A DNA stretch of 8,030 nucleotides from a bacterium (GTDB taxonomy: Bacteria; Patescibacteriota; Minisyncoccia; Phycocordibacterales; VMEP01): assembly GCA_030699625.1 (NCBI GenBank), contig JAUYLU010000022.1, forward strand, positions 1-8,030, given 5' to 3'. Under the pieces are notes generated by a model. That model was given only the letters and a program-made list of their open reading frames with translations, had not been told where the DNA came from and did no database searches. The position numbers and the translations under genes were made by a program. The stretch's first letter is position 1; each line of letters opens with the position of its first letter. This document shows, in pieces, positions 1 to 4,986 of the stretch.

Positions 1-30
1 CAATAAAACATGCTATAGCATGTTTTATTG
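1..30. terminator. 30-bp perfect palindrome, probable bidirectional terminator
   Basis: The arm caataaaacatgcta is followed directly by its exact reverse complement. As RNA it folds into a hairpin with a TATA loop, a CATGC/GCATG core and A/T-rich lower stem, so either strand ends in a TTTTATTG tract. This is the usual form of a bidirectional intrinsic terminator in compact genomes. The GC core is short, and a binding site for a dimeric protein is an alternative. The gene it would serve to the left is outside the window. Confidence 0.5.
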
Positions 31-66
31 TGACGTAGCGGATTGAATGGATTGGAGTAAAAATAG

Positions 67-88
67 AAGAGCGCCGGGGGGCGCTCTT
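67..88 (-). terminator. Intrinsic terminator of the 272-aa gene
   Basis: A 9-bp stem (aagagcgcc with ggcgctctt) closes a 4-G loop, three bases after the stop codon of the minus-strand gene. Read on the minus strand the stem is followed by a CTATTTTTAC tract. The GC-rich stem plus T tract directly after a stop codon fits rho-independent termination. On the plus strand only a short TTTC follows, so termination there would be weaker. Confidence 0.75.
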
Positions 89-90
89 TC

Positions 91-909
91 TCAAAAGCCG
101 ATGCGTTCGGCGCAGGATGGAACGGCGTAAGGAATTTTGTACCAATCGCTTGCGGAATCGCCAATGTCGGAGGCCTGCATGTCGTCGACGTAGGGACCCT
201 CGCCTTCATCGCCGTAGTCCAGCAAAGGGCAGTTGTTATCTTCGCTATGCAGCGTGCCCGGGAGGCGCAGTCCTGTCAGATGCCTGACCTCTCCCTCGAA
301 AACCGAAGAGAGGATAAGCCCCTCGTCGAGCGTCAGCGGATCGCGGCGTACCGAGGCAAGCTGCAAGACGGCCGGGTCGAAGAACTCTTCGCTGTTTCCC
401 GCACCTTCTTCCGCAAGGATGCTCGCGAGCTCGGCGCCGATTTCCACGTTTACCGCCAGGTACGGCCGATGGGGCACTTCAAAACGATCCTTGTCGAGCG
501 CCTTGAGGCTCCATTTGATTTCGAAGCGCTTGCCCCTGAACCGAAGCGTCTGGAAGAGCAGGCGCCGACGTTGCTCCGCCGTTCTTCCGTGCAATGAAGC
601 CGTCGGAAAAACGAGCAAGGAGGGAAGGGCGGGCGCTTTCACCGTCGGCAAATCCCTTGCTTTCATTACGAGCGGGGCGAGAAAGTTCGAAAATTCTTCT
701 TCCGTTTTGCCGTACAGCCGATGGATATCCCGCTTAATTGCTTCCTCGATCTGCCACTTGAGGTGAGCAGCTGGGTCCGTTGCCGGGGCGGGTACTGGCT
801 CGACGTCTTTTCTCGCCGTGCGAATCAGGCGATTGGCGTCTTGTTTGGAGGTACCAGCAAGTGCTTCCCGGATGAGAGCGAGCCGTGCTTCCATTGATAA
901 TTTTGTCAT
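91..909 (-). CDS. Hypothetical protein, 272 aa, possibly DUF5701-like
   Basis: No family is recognised with certainty and no function can be given. The start at 907-909 has a GGGAG Shine-Dalgarno nine bases upstream; Met6 is a weaker alternative. The protein has no signal peptide or membrane segment and looks cytoplasmic. Residues 1-85 are mostly charged and helical with a Pro/Ala linker near 38-47. The C-terminal part holds the clearest motifs: PYLAVNVEIG (149-158), an RRDPLTLDEGLIL stretch (188-200) and a closing PSCAERIG (264-271). From memory this order (PYLxxDVxxG, PLTxDEGxxL, SCxxRxG near the end) resembles the uncharacterised DUF5701 family, but I cannot verify it without a profile search. 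The gene is transcribed divergently from the EVE-domain gene, 76 bases away, with a terminator just after its stop. Confidence 0.8.
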   Translation of the reverse strand: MTKLSMEARLALIREALAGTSKQDANRLIRTARKDVEPVPAPATDPAAHLKWQIEEAIKRDIHRLYGKTEEEFSNFLAPLVMKARDLPTVKAPALPSLLVFPTASLHGRTAEQRRRLLFQTLRFRGKRFEIKWSLKALDKDRFEVPHRPYLAVNVEIGAELASILAEEGAGNSEEFFDPAVLQLASVRRDPLTLDEGLILSSVFEGEVRHLTGLRLPGTLHSEDNNCPLLDYGDEGEGPYVDDMQASDIGDSASDWYKIPYAVPSCAERIGF

Positions 910-918
910 ATTGAAGAA

Positions 919-923
919 CTCCC
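919..923 (-). promoter_or_regulatory. Shine-Dalgarno of the 272-aa gene
   Basis: On the minus strand GGGAG lies nine bases before the ATG at 909. It supports that start over the in-frame Met6 further in. Confidence 0.65.
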
Positions 924-939
924 GAAATTGGCTGCTCTA

Positions 940-968
940 AAACTACGCTTCCTTTGGCGCGGGGTCAA
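940..968 (-). promoter_or_regulatory. Candidate promoter of the 272-aa gene
   Basis: On the minus strand TTGACC (963-968, 5 of 6 to consensus) is followed after 17 bases by TAGTTT (940-945), which keeps the T, A and final T of a -10 box. A start near 933 would leave a leader of about 24 bases holding the GGGAG site. The -10 is weak, so the call rests on the good -35 and ideal spacing. The -35 sits two bases from the opposing -10 box of the EVE gene. Confidence 0.4.
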
Positions 969-970
969 GC

Positions 971-976
971 TATACT
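971..976 (+). promoter_or_regulatory. -10 box of the EVE gene
   Basis: TATACT (5 of 6 to TATAAT) ends nine bases before the ATG at 986. Transcription would start about 982-984, giving an almost leaderless mRNA. No good -35 is visible at 16-18 bases and no Shine-Dalgarno precedes the ATG. Confidence 0.45.
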
Positions 977-985
977 ACAAAAGTC

Positions 986-1462
986 ATGCACTACTGGCTC
1001 ATGAAATCGGACGCGGGGGACTATACGATAGACGATTTAGAGCGCGACCGGGTGGAGCCGTGGACGGGCGTGCGCAACTGGGAGGCGCGGAATTTCATGC
1101 GGGAGATGAAGAAAGGAGATGGCGTCATCTTCTATCACTCGGACGGCGAGCCTAGCGGCGCCGCAGGGATAGGCGTGGTGGCGAAGGAAGCCTATCCCGA
1201 CAAGACGCAATTTGATAAATCGAGCAAATATTTCGACAAGCGGGCGACCGCGAAAAAGCCGCTTTGGTTCCTCGTCGATGTCGCCTTCGTTTCGAAGTTC
1301 AAGCGCACCGTTCCGATAACGGAGATGAGAAAGACGAAGAAGCTCATGAATATGCTGACGCTTCGGCCCGGGAGCCGTCTCTCGGTCACGCCGCTCACGA
1401 GGGAGGAATTCGAAACCATCGCCGCCCTTGCCCGCCAAAATTTTATGAAAAAAGAAAAATAA
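986..1462 (+). CDS. EVE domain-containing protein
   Basis: A single-domain protein of the EVE family (PUA/YTH-like fold; relatives include human THYN1). The family is thought to bind modified bases in nucleic acids, but the ligand of bacterial stand-alone members is mostly unknown. Almost the full length is the domain: YWLMKSD (3-9), WTGVRNWEARN (26-36), the GDGVIFYHS strand (44-52), GIGVV (61-65), AYPD (69-72), LWFLVDV (93-99) and SRLSV near the end (130-134). These match the family pattern in order, and 158 aa is a normal length. The start at 986 puts the first conserved Tyr-Trp at residues 3-4, as in relatives. There is no catalytic motif. The neighbours are two unrecognised proteins, so context does not define its role. 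EVE domains occur in some restriction and defence contexts, but no nuclease lies beside this one. Confidence 0.93.
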   Translation: MHYWLMKSDAGDYTIDDLERDRVEPWTGVRNWEARNFMREMKKGDGVIFYHSDGEPSGAAGIGVVAKEAYPDKTQFDKSSKYFDKRATAKKPLWFLVDVAFVSKFKRTVPITEMRKTKKLMNMLTLRPGSRLSVTPLTREEFETIAALARQNFMKKEK

Positions 1463-1487
1463 AAAACAATGCCTTGAAAAGCAAAAT

Positions 1488-1505
1488 AATTTTTTCCAAA
1501 AAATT
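1488..1505. repeat. AT-only inverted repeat in the EVE downstream gap
   Basis: AATTTTTT and AAAAAATT are separated by CC. The stem has no GC and the loop is too short for a good hairpin, so it is a poor terminator. It could be bent DNA or chance in an A/T-rich gap between the EVE stop and the next gene. No convincing terminator was found in 1463-1583. Confidence 0.3.
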
Positions 1506-1520
1506 GAAATTTAGGCGGGC

Positions 1521-1549
1521 TTGCCCGGAAATCCCCGGAGGAGTAGACT
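1521..1549 (+). promoter_or_regulatory. Weak candidate promoter of the 145-aa gene
   Basis: TTGCCC (1521-1526) and TAGACT (1544-1549) are 17 bases apart, each 4 of 6 to consensus. A start near 1556 would leave a leader of about 28 bases with the AAGGAG site inside. The match is modest, and read-through from the EVE gene is an alternative. Confidence 0.3.
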
Positions 1550-1570
1550 CGCTCCAGACATTCTTTTCGA

Positions 1571-1576
1571 AAGGAG
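1571..1576 (+). promoter_or_regulatory. Shine-Dalgarno that fixes a GTG start
   Basis: AAGGAG lies seven bases before GTG at 1584. It is the best ribosome binding site in the window and selects this GTG over the upstream in-frame TTG at 1521. Confidence 0.8.
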
Positions 1577-1583
1577 AGGTCCC

Positions 1584-2021
1584 GTGGACCCCCACACGCT
1601 CGCAACCCGCTGTCTCGACAGCCTTCCGCGCGGAAGCGTCGTCGAGCAGCTCCGGCATCTGCGCATCTGCCGCATTGGCTTGAGCGAATTCGCCCCGCCG
1701 CCGCATTTTCTGCTGTACGCGGACAAGGAGAAAGATTCGCTCAAAATCCTCCTCAGCGTCAAGGAAACGGAAGGCGAGCGGATGCTCAATGCCGCAGTGG
1801 CGATAGCGCATGCGTTCTCGCTCCTTCCGGGGAAGATACCGCCTTTCTACGCCTTCGAGACAAAGATGAAACAGTGGGCGGTAGCGCAAGGGCTTCCCGA
1901 ACTCGGAATCGGGGAATTTTGCTCGAGCTTCGGCGGACAATGGCTCGGCCAGCACGTCGCGGAATTCAGGGAGCTTTTGCCGAAGGAGCCCGAGAGGCCA
2001 TTCGAGCTGCCGCCGCAGTGA
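1584..2021 (+). CDS. Hypothetical protein, 145 aa, GTG start
   Basis: I do not recognise a family and propose no function. The frame is open upstream to a TTG at 1521, but AAGGAG seven bases before GTG 1584 marks the real start, giving 145 aa. The protein is soluble, without signal peptide or membrane helix. It shows a helical N-terminus (4-32), Pro-rich APPPHF (37-42), a likely beta strand LKILLSV (53-59), a hydrophobic helix (66-82) and a Pro-rich C-terminal tail. Cysteines at 10, 29 and 113 do not form a CxxC pair. It lies 121 bases downstream of the EVE gene on the same strand with no clear terminator between, so they may share a transcript. A strong terminator follows its stop. An opposing minus-strand frame across 1443-2045 runs through the A/T-rich gap and lacks a start signal, so I treat it as a shadow. 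Confidence 0.75.
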   Translation: MDPHTLATRCLDSLPRGSVVEQLRHLRICRIGLSEFAPPPHFLLYADKEKDSLKILLSVKETEGERMLNAAVAIAHAFSLLPGKIPPFYAFETKMKQWAVAQGLPELGIGEFCSSFGGQWLGQHVAEFRELLPKEPERPFELPPQ

Positions 2022-2030
2022 AGCGATGCA

Positions 2031-2058
2031 AAAAAGCCGGACCAACGTCCGGCTTTTT
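2031..2058 (+). terminator. Strong intrinsic terminator of the 145-aa gene
   Basis: A perfect 12-bp stem (aaaaagccggac with gtccggcttttt) closes a CAAC loop, nine bases after the TGA. It ends in five T, and the A tract on the other side makes it work on the minus strand too. Confidence 0.9.
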
Positions 2059-2065
2059 AAACAAG

Positions 2066-2087
2066 AAACCCGCCTTTCGGCGGGTTT
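2066..2087 (-). terminator. Intrinsic terminator of the ABC exporter gene
   Basis: A 9-bp stem (aaacccgcc with ggcgggttt) has, on the minus strand, a GAAA tetraloop and a TTTCTTGTTT tail. It begins one base after the ABC stop codon. With the hairpin at 2031-2058 it forms a tandem pair between two convergent genes. Confidence 0.85.
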
Positions 2088-2088
2088 T

Positions 2089-3903
2089 TCAAAGAGCGAC
2101 CACTTGGCGCTCTATCAGTTTCCGGTACGATTCGCACGTTTCCATGAGGGCTTCGTGCGTGCCGATGCCAACTACCGCGCCGTCATCCATGACGATGATC
2201 TTATCGGCGTCGCGAATGGTCGAGAGGCGATGGGCGATGATGATGCCCGTCCGACCCTTGAGCGCTTCGCGCATGGCCTCGTGGATGAGCGCCTCATTCT
2301 CGGCGTCGAGGTTCGAGGTGGCCTCGTCGAAGATGAGGATCTCCGGTTGCTGCAGGAGCGCCCGGGCGATGCCGACGCGCTGGCGTTCGCCGCCCGAGAG
2401 CTTGATGCCGTTTTCGCCAATGAGCGTTTCGAACTTTTTCTCTCCCAACCGACCGTAAAACTGGTCGATTCGCGCTTTTGCGGCGATATCCTCGAGCATT
2501 TTTTCGGTGGCGCGCTCCGGCTCTCCCATACTGAACGTCAGGTTGTATCGGAGGCTGTTGTCGAAGAGTTCCACGAACTGTGGCACGTAGCCGATGGCAC
2601 GGAGGTAGCTTTTCTGCTCGATGTTCCGAAGGTCGGTCCCGTCCACCAGTATCGCGCCTTCGTCAGGATCGTAGCCGCGGAGAAGAAGGTTGATGACGGT
2701 GGTCTTGCCGGCGCCGGAGCGTCCGACGATAGCCACCGTCTCTCCCGGCTCGATCGCGAACGATACGTTCCGAAGTATCTCCTTGCTGACCTCTTCCTCG
2801 TTTTTGGGGCCGTTTTCATCGCCGTTTTTTTCGTCATCGAGAGAAGCGAGGCGCGGATAGCTGAAGGAGACGTTTCTGAACTCCACGCGGCCTCCAATCT
2901 TTGGAAGGACGGTCGGATGCTCGGCTTCTTTGACGGCCGGCTCGCGCTCGAGCATATCATTGTACTTATTGATGTCTCCGATGTGCGAGAGCATTTGCCG
3001 CTGGACCCATCCCAAATTCCCGAGATTGCTGAAAACAATCGCCATCCAGCCGATGAACATGACGATGGTGCCCGGCGACTCGACACCCACAGTGACGAGG
3101 TAGACTCCCGTCATGAGCGCGGCGAAGCGCCCGAAGGGGACGAGCGTGCTGCGGGTGAAATACGCCCGCATGTACTCGCCCCACATTTTCTTGGCCGGTT
3201 CGGAAACGGTCTCGTAGTATTCCCGGTATTCGCGCACGATCGCTTCTTCCTTCGCCGCCAGCTTTACGAGCTTCACGTTGCGGAGCATCTCCGTGTAATG
3301 CTTTGACTGCTTATTCCATCGGTCGCGGTTTTCCACGAGGCTCGGATAGAACTTCATGTTGTAGCGAAAAAGCAATGAAGCGAACACCGAGCTCGTGACA
3401 AGCACGATCACGCCCAATATCGGATTGACGAAGAAGAGCGCTACGGTGGCGAGCAGGATCTGCAGAACGAACGGCAAAAGCGAGTAGACGAAGAGGCTCA
3501 TGAACTGATTGAGCGCGTTCGTGCCGCGGTTCAGCACGGAAAGGCGCAGCCCTGAATTTTCGTTGATATGCTGTCCGAACGAAAAGCGGAAAAGCTTCTC
3601 GAGCGTGACCGTGTTGACGTACTTCGTCAGGTCAAAATCGAGCCGCGCGATTTCGAAGCGCTCCCGTACATAATGGAGCAGGTTGGCGCTCCAATATACG
3701 GCGAGAATGGCGAATCCCAAGAAAAGGGAGTCGCCGAACGGCGCCCGTTCCGCCAGATTGTCGATGATCTTGCCCTCGAAATAGGGGAGCGAGAGAGCGA
3801 AAACCTGGCCGACCATGAGAAGCGCGAAAAGCACTCCCGCGCTTCCAATGAACGGTTCGTAATTTTTCCGCAATATTCCCAAAAAGCCGATGATCTTATG
3901 CAT
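2089..3903 (-). CDS. ABC exporter half-transporter (permease fused to ATPase)
   Basis: A type IV ABC exporter subunit (MsbA/ABCB-like) that should work as a homodimer in the cytoplasmic membrane and export a substrate with ATP. The substrate cannot be read from sequence; lipids, peptides and drugs are all possible. The N-terminal half has six hydrophobic segments (about 19-40, 58-79, 136-157, 159-179, 255-274, 276-296). The nucleotide-binding domain follows: A-loop Tyr349 (SFSYP), Walker A GRSGAGKT (394-401), Q-loop Gln442, signature LSGGERQ (502-508), Walker B ILIFDE (522-527) and H-loop His558. All catalytic residues are present and 604 aa is a normal length. Between the A-loop and Walker A lies an acidic, charged insertion (about 352-372) not usual in the family. 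The start has AAGGGG four bases upstream and a strong promoter of its own; the gene ends at a terminator. Confidence 0.96.
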   Translation of the reverse strand: MHKIIGFLGILRKNYEPFIGSAGVLFALLMVGQVFALSLPYFEGKIIDNLAERAPFGDSLFLGFAILAVYWSANLLHYVRERFEIARLDFDLTKYVNTVTLEKLFRFSFGQHINENSGLRLSVLNRGTNALNQFMSLFVYSLLPFVLQILLATVALFFVNPILGVIVLVTSSVFASLLFRYNMKFYPSLVENRDRWNKQSKHYTEMLRNVKLVKLAAKEEAIVREYREYYETVSEPAKKMWGEYMRAYFTRSTLVPFGRFAALMTGVYLVTVGVESPGTIVMFIGWMAIVFSNLGNLGWVQRQMLSHIGDINKYNDMLEREPAVKEAEHPTVLPKIGGRVEFRNVSFSYPRLASLDDEKNGDENGPKNEEEVSKEILRNVSFAIEPGETVAIVGRSGAGKTTVINLLLRGYDPDEGAILVDGTDLRNIEQKSYLRAIGYVPQFVELFDNSLRYNLTFSMGEPERATEKMLEDIAAKARIDQFYGRLGEKKFETLIGENGIKLSGGERQRVGIARALLQQPEILIFDEATSNLDAENEALIHEAMREALKGRTGIIIAHRLSTIRDADKIIVMDDGAVVGIGTHEALMETCESYRKLIERQVVAL

Positions 3904-3907
3904 GGTT

Positions 3908-3913
3908 CCCCTT
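3908..3913 (-). promoter_or_regulatory. Shine-Dalgarno of the ABC exporter gene
   Basis: On the minus strand AAGGGG lies four bases before the ATG at 3903. The spacing is short but usable. Confidence 0.6.
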
Positions 3914-3938
3914 AGTGTGAAAGGACAGAATAGGTGAA

Positions 3939-3967
3939 ATAATACGATAACAATCGTATTTAGTCAA
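3939..3967 (-). promoter_or_regulatory. Near-consensus promoter of the ABC exporter gene
   Basis: On the minus strand TTGACT (3962-3967) and TATTAT (3939-3944) each match the sigma-70 consensus at 5 of 6 positions, with the ideal 17-base spacer. Transcription would start near 3932, leaving a leader of about 28 bases with the Shine-Dalgarno. This is the best promoter in the window and lies wholly in the 85-base gap after the reductase gene. It suggests the exporter is expressed separately. Confidence 0.8.
3941..3960. promoter_or_regulatory. Inverted repeat over the ABC promoter, possible operator
   Basis: AATACGAT and ATCGTATT are exact inverted copies separated by four bases. The repeat covers nearly the whole spacer and four bases of the -10 box, so a dimeric repressor bound here would block RNA polymerase. 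No regulator gene is in the window. The same repeat could instead act as a weak hairpin ending the upstream reductase transcript, since TATTATTT follows on the minus strand; its low GC makes that less likely. Confidence 0.5.
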
Positions 3968-3988
3968 ATCACCCCAAATCGGCTCCCG

Positions 3989-4909
3989 CTAGGTGCGGAG
4001 ATGAAGGTAGATGTTCTCGACGGCGCGGACGGCATCGCCCGCGGCGATATTGTTCTGATGATAGAGGACGTCGGAGGCGTCGCCTGCCGCCCAGACGCCC
4101 TCCACGGACGACATTTGCGTGCGCGGGTCGATCTTGATGCGGCCGTACCGGTCGAGCTCGAGAACGCCGTTGGTGAACGAGGTGTTCGGCGTCTGGCCGA
4201 TTTCCACGAAAATGCCGGTCACTTTGAGCTCGCCCGCCTGTCCCGTCGTTTTGTTTCTATAGGTGAGGCCCTCGACGAACTTGTCTCCTTTCACTTCCAC
4301 GACCTCGGTGTCGTCCATGGCTTTCATGTTGGGGTGGGCGAGCACTTTTTCGATGGTCACGGGGTCGGCCTTGAATCCTTTGCTGTGATTCATGAGCGTC
4401 ACGCTTTTAACATAAGCCAACAGCTGGGCGGCCGTCTCGAAGGCGGCGTTCCCGCCGCCGATGACGGCGACATCCTGCCCTTCGAAGAGCGGGCCGTCGC
4501 AGGAGGCGCAGTAGGTGATGCCCTTGTGCTCGAGGCGCTCGGCGCCCGGCACGTCGAGCTTGCGGCGGCCGGAGCCCGAGGCCACGAGCACCGTCTTGCC
4601 CTGGTAGCTGCCGTGCTCGGTCGCCACCGAGAAGCCGTCATTCTCTTTTTTGATGGCGGCGACTTTCTCTCCCTCTTTGAGCGTGAGCGCGCCGCCCGCG
4701 TAGACGCCGAGGTGCTTTTTGAAGCTCTCGGCAAGCGCCGCACCCGATATCGAAGGCGTGCCTATCCAGTTCTGGATATCGGGAGAGACGGCGGACTGCC
4801 CGCCGAACTCGCCCGCGATGAGGAGCGTCTGCAGTTTCTTCCTCGAGGCGTAGACGCCCGCGGCGGTTCCGGCCGGTCCGCCGCCGATGATGATGAGGTC
4901 GTAGAGCAT
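3989..4909 (-). CDS. trxB: Thioredoxin reductase-family FAD/NAD(P)H disulfide reductase
   Basis: A low-molecular-weight thioredoxin reductase-type flavoprotein passing electrons from NAD(P)H through FAD and a redox-active cysteine pair to a thioredoxin-like partner in the cytoplasm. It shows the FAD motif GGGPAG (9-14), redox site CASC (134-137) followed by DGP, the nucleotide-binding GGGNAAFE (151-158), and the FAD-contacting GVWAAGDASD (271-280). The length of 306 aa is normal. The start is ATG 4909, giving MLYDLIIIGG; a TTG seven codons upstream is in frame but lies across the -10 box. The HRRxxFR motif that binds the NADPH 2'-phosphate in E. coli TrxB is missing: the region reads NHSKGFKAD (174-182), closer to the KAD of AhpF. 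The stretch GIFVEIGQTPNT (232-243) is also AhpF-like, so NADH may be preferred. AhpF's N-terminal thioredoxin domains are absent and no thioredoxin gene is adjacent. The symbol reflects family, not proven substrate. Confidence 0.9.
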   Translation of the reverse strand: MLYDLIIIGGGPAGTAAGVYASRKKLQTLLIAGEFGGQSAVSPDIQNWIGTPSISGAALAESFKKHLGVYAGGALTLKEGEKVAAIKKENDGFSVATEHGSYQGKTVLVASGSGRRKLDVPGAERLEHKGITYCASCDGPLFEGQDVAVIGGGNAAFETAAQLLAYVKSVTLMNHSKGFKADPVTIEKVLAHPNMKAMDDTEVVEVKGDKFVEGLTYRNKTTGQAGELKVTGIFVEIGQTPNTSFTNGVLELDRYGRIKIDPRTQMSSVEGVWAAGDASDVLYHQNNIAAGDAVRAVENIYLHLRT

Positions 4910-4916
4910 AGAGACT

Positions 4917-4922
4917 ATTATA
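4917..4922 (-). promoter_or_regulatory. Perfect -10 box giving a leaderless reductase mRNA
   Basis: On the minus strand TATAAT ends seven bases before the ATG at 4909. Transcription should start at or within a base or two of the A of ATG, so the mRNA is probably leaderless; no Shine-Dalgarno is present. No -35 hexamer is seen at the expected distance, where the ftsZ terminator stem lies instead. Confidence 0.65.
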
Positions 4923-4927
4923 CACAA

Positions 4928-4955
4928 CAAAAAGTCGCCTCCGGGCGACTTTTTG
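4928..4955 (-). terminator. Intrinsic terminator of ftsZ
   Basis: A 12-bp stem (caaaaagtcgcc with ggcgactttttg) closes a 4-base loop and gives five T on the minus strand. It lies about 30 bases after the ftsZ stop and only five bases before the -10 box of the next gene. It should work in both directions. Confidence 0.9.
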
Positions 4956-4986
4956 CTAATTATCCAATATTACTTAATTACTAAAA

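Noticed and set aside
1443..2045. Minus-strand 200-aa frame opposite the 145-aa gene
   Set aside because: It begins within a terminator and ends in A/T-rich noncoding sequence encoding a Phe/Leu/Ile-rich tail, while the plus strand has an excellent Shine-Dalgarno and a terminator.
2026..3306. Long plus-strand open frame (426 aa) opposite the ABC exporter
   Set aside because: It is the antisense of a gene with all ABC motifs intact, starts inside a terminator and has no recognisable domain or start signal.
4910..4930. Upstream TTG start extending the reductase by seven residues
   Set aside because: The extension covers the TATAAT box and terminator tail; the ATG at 4909 gives the family-typical start just before the FAD strand.
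4001..4984. Plus-strand 327-aa frame opposite the reductase
   Set aside because: Antisense of a gene with clear FAD, CxxC and nucleotide motifs; it also runs through the ftsZ terminator.
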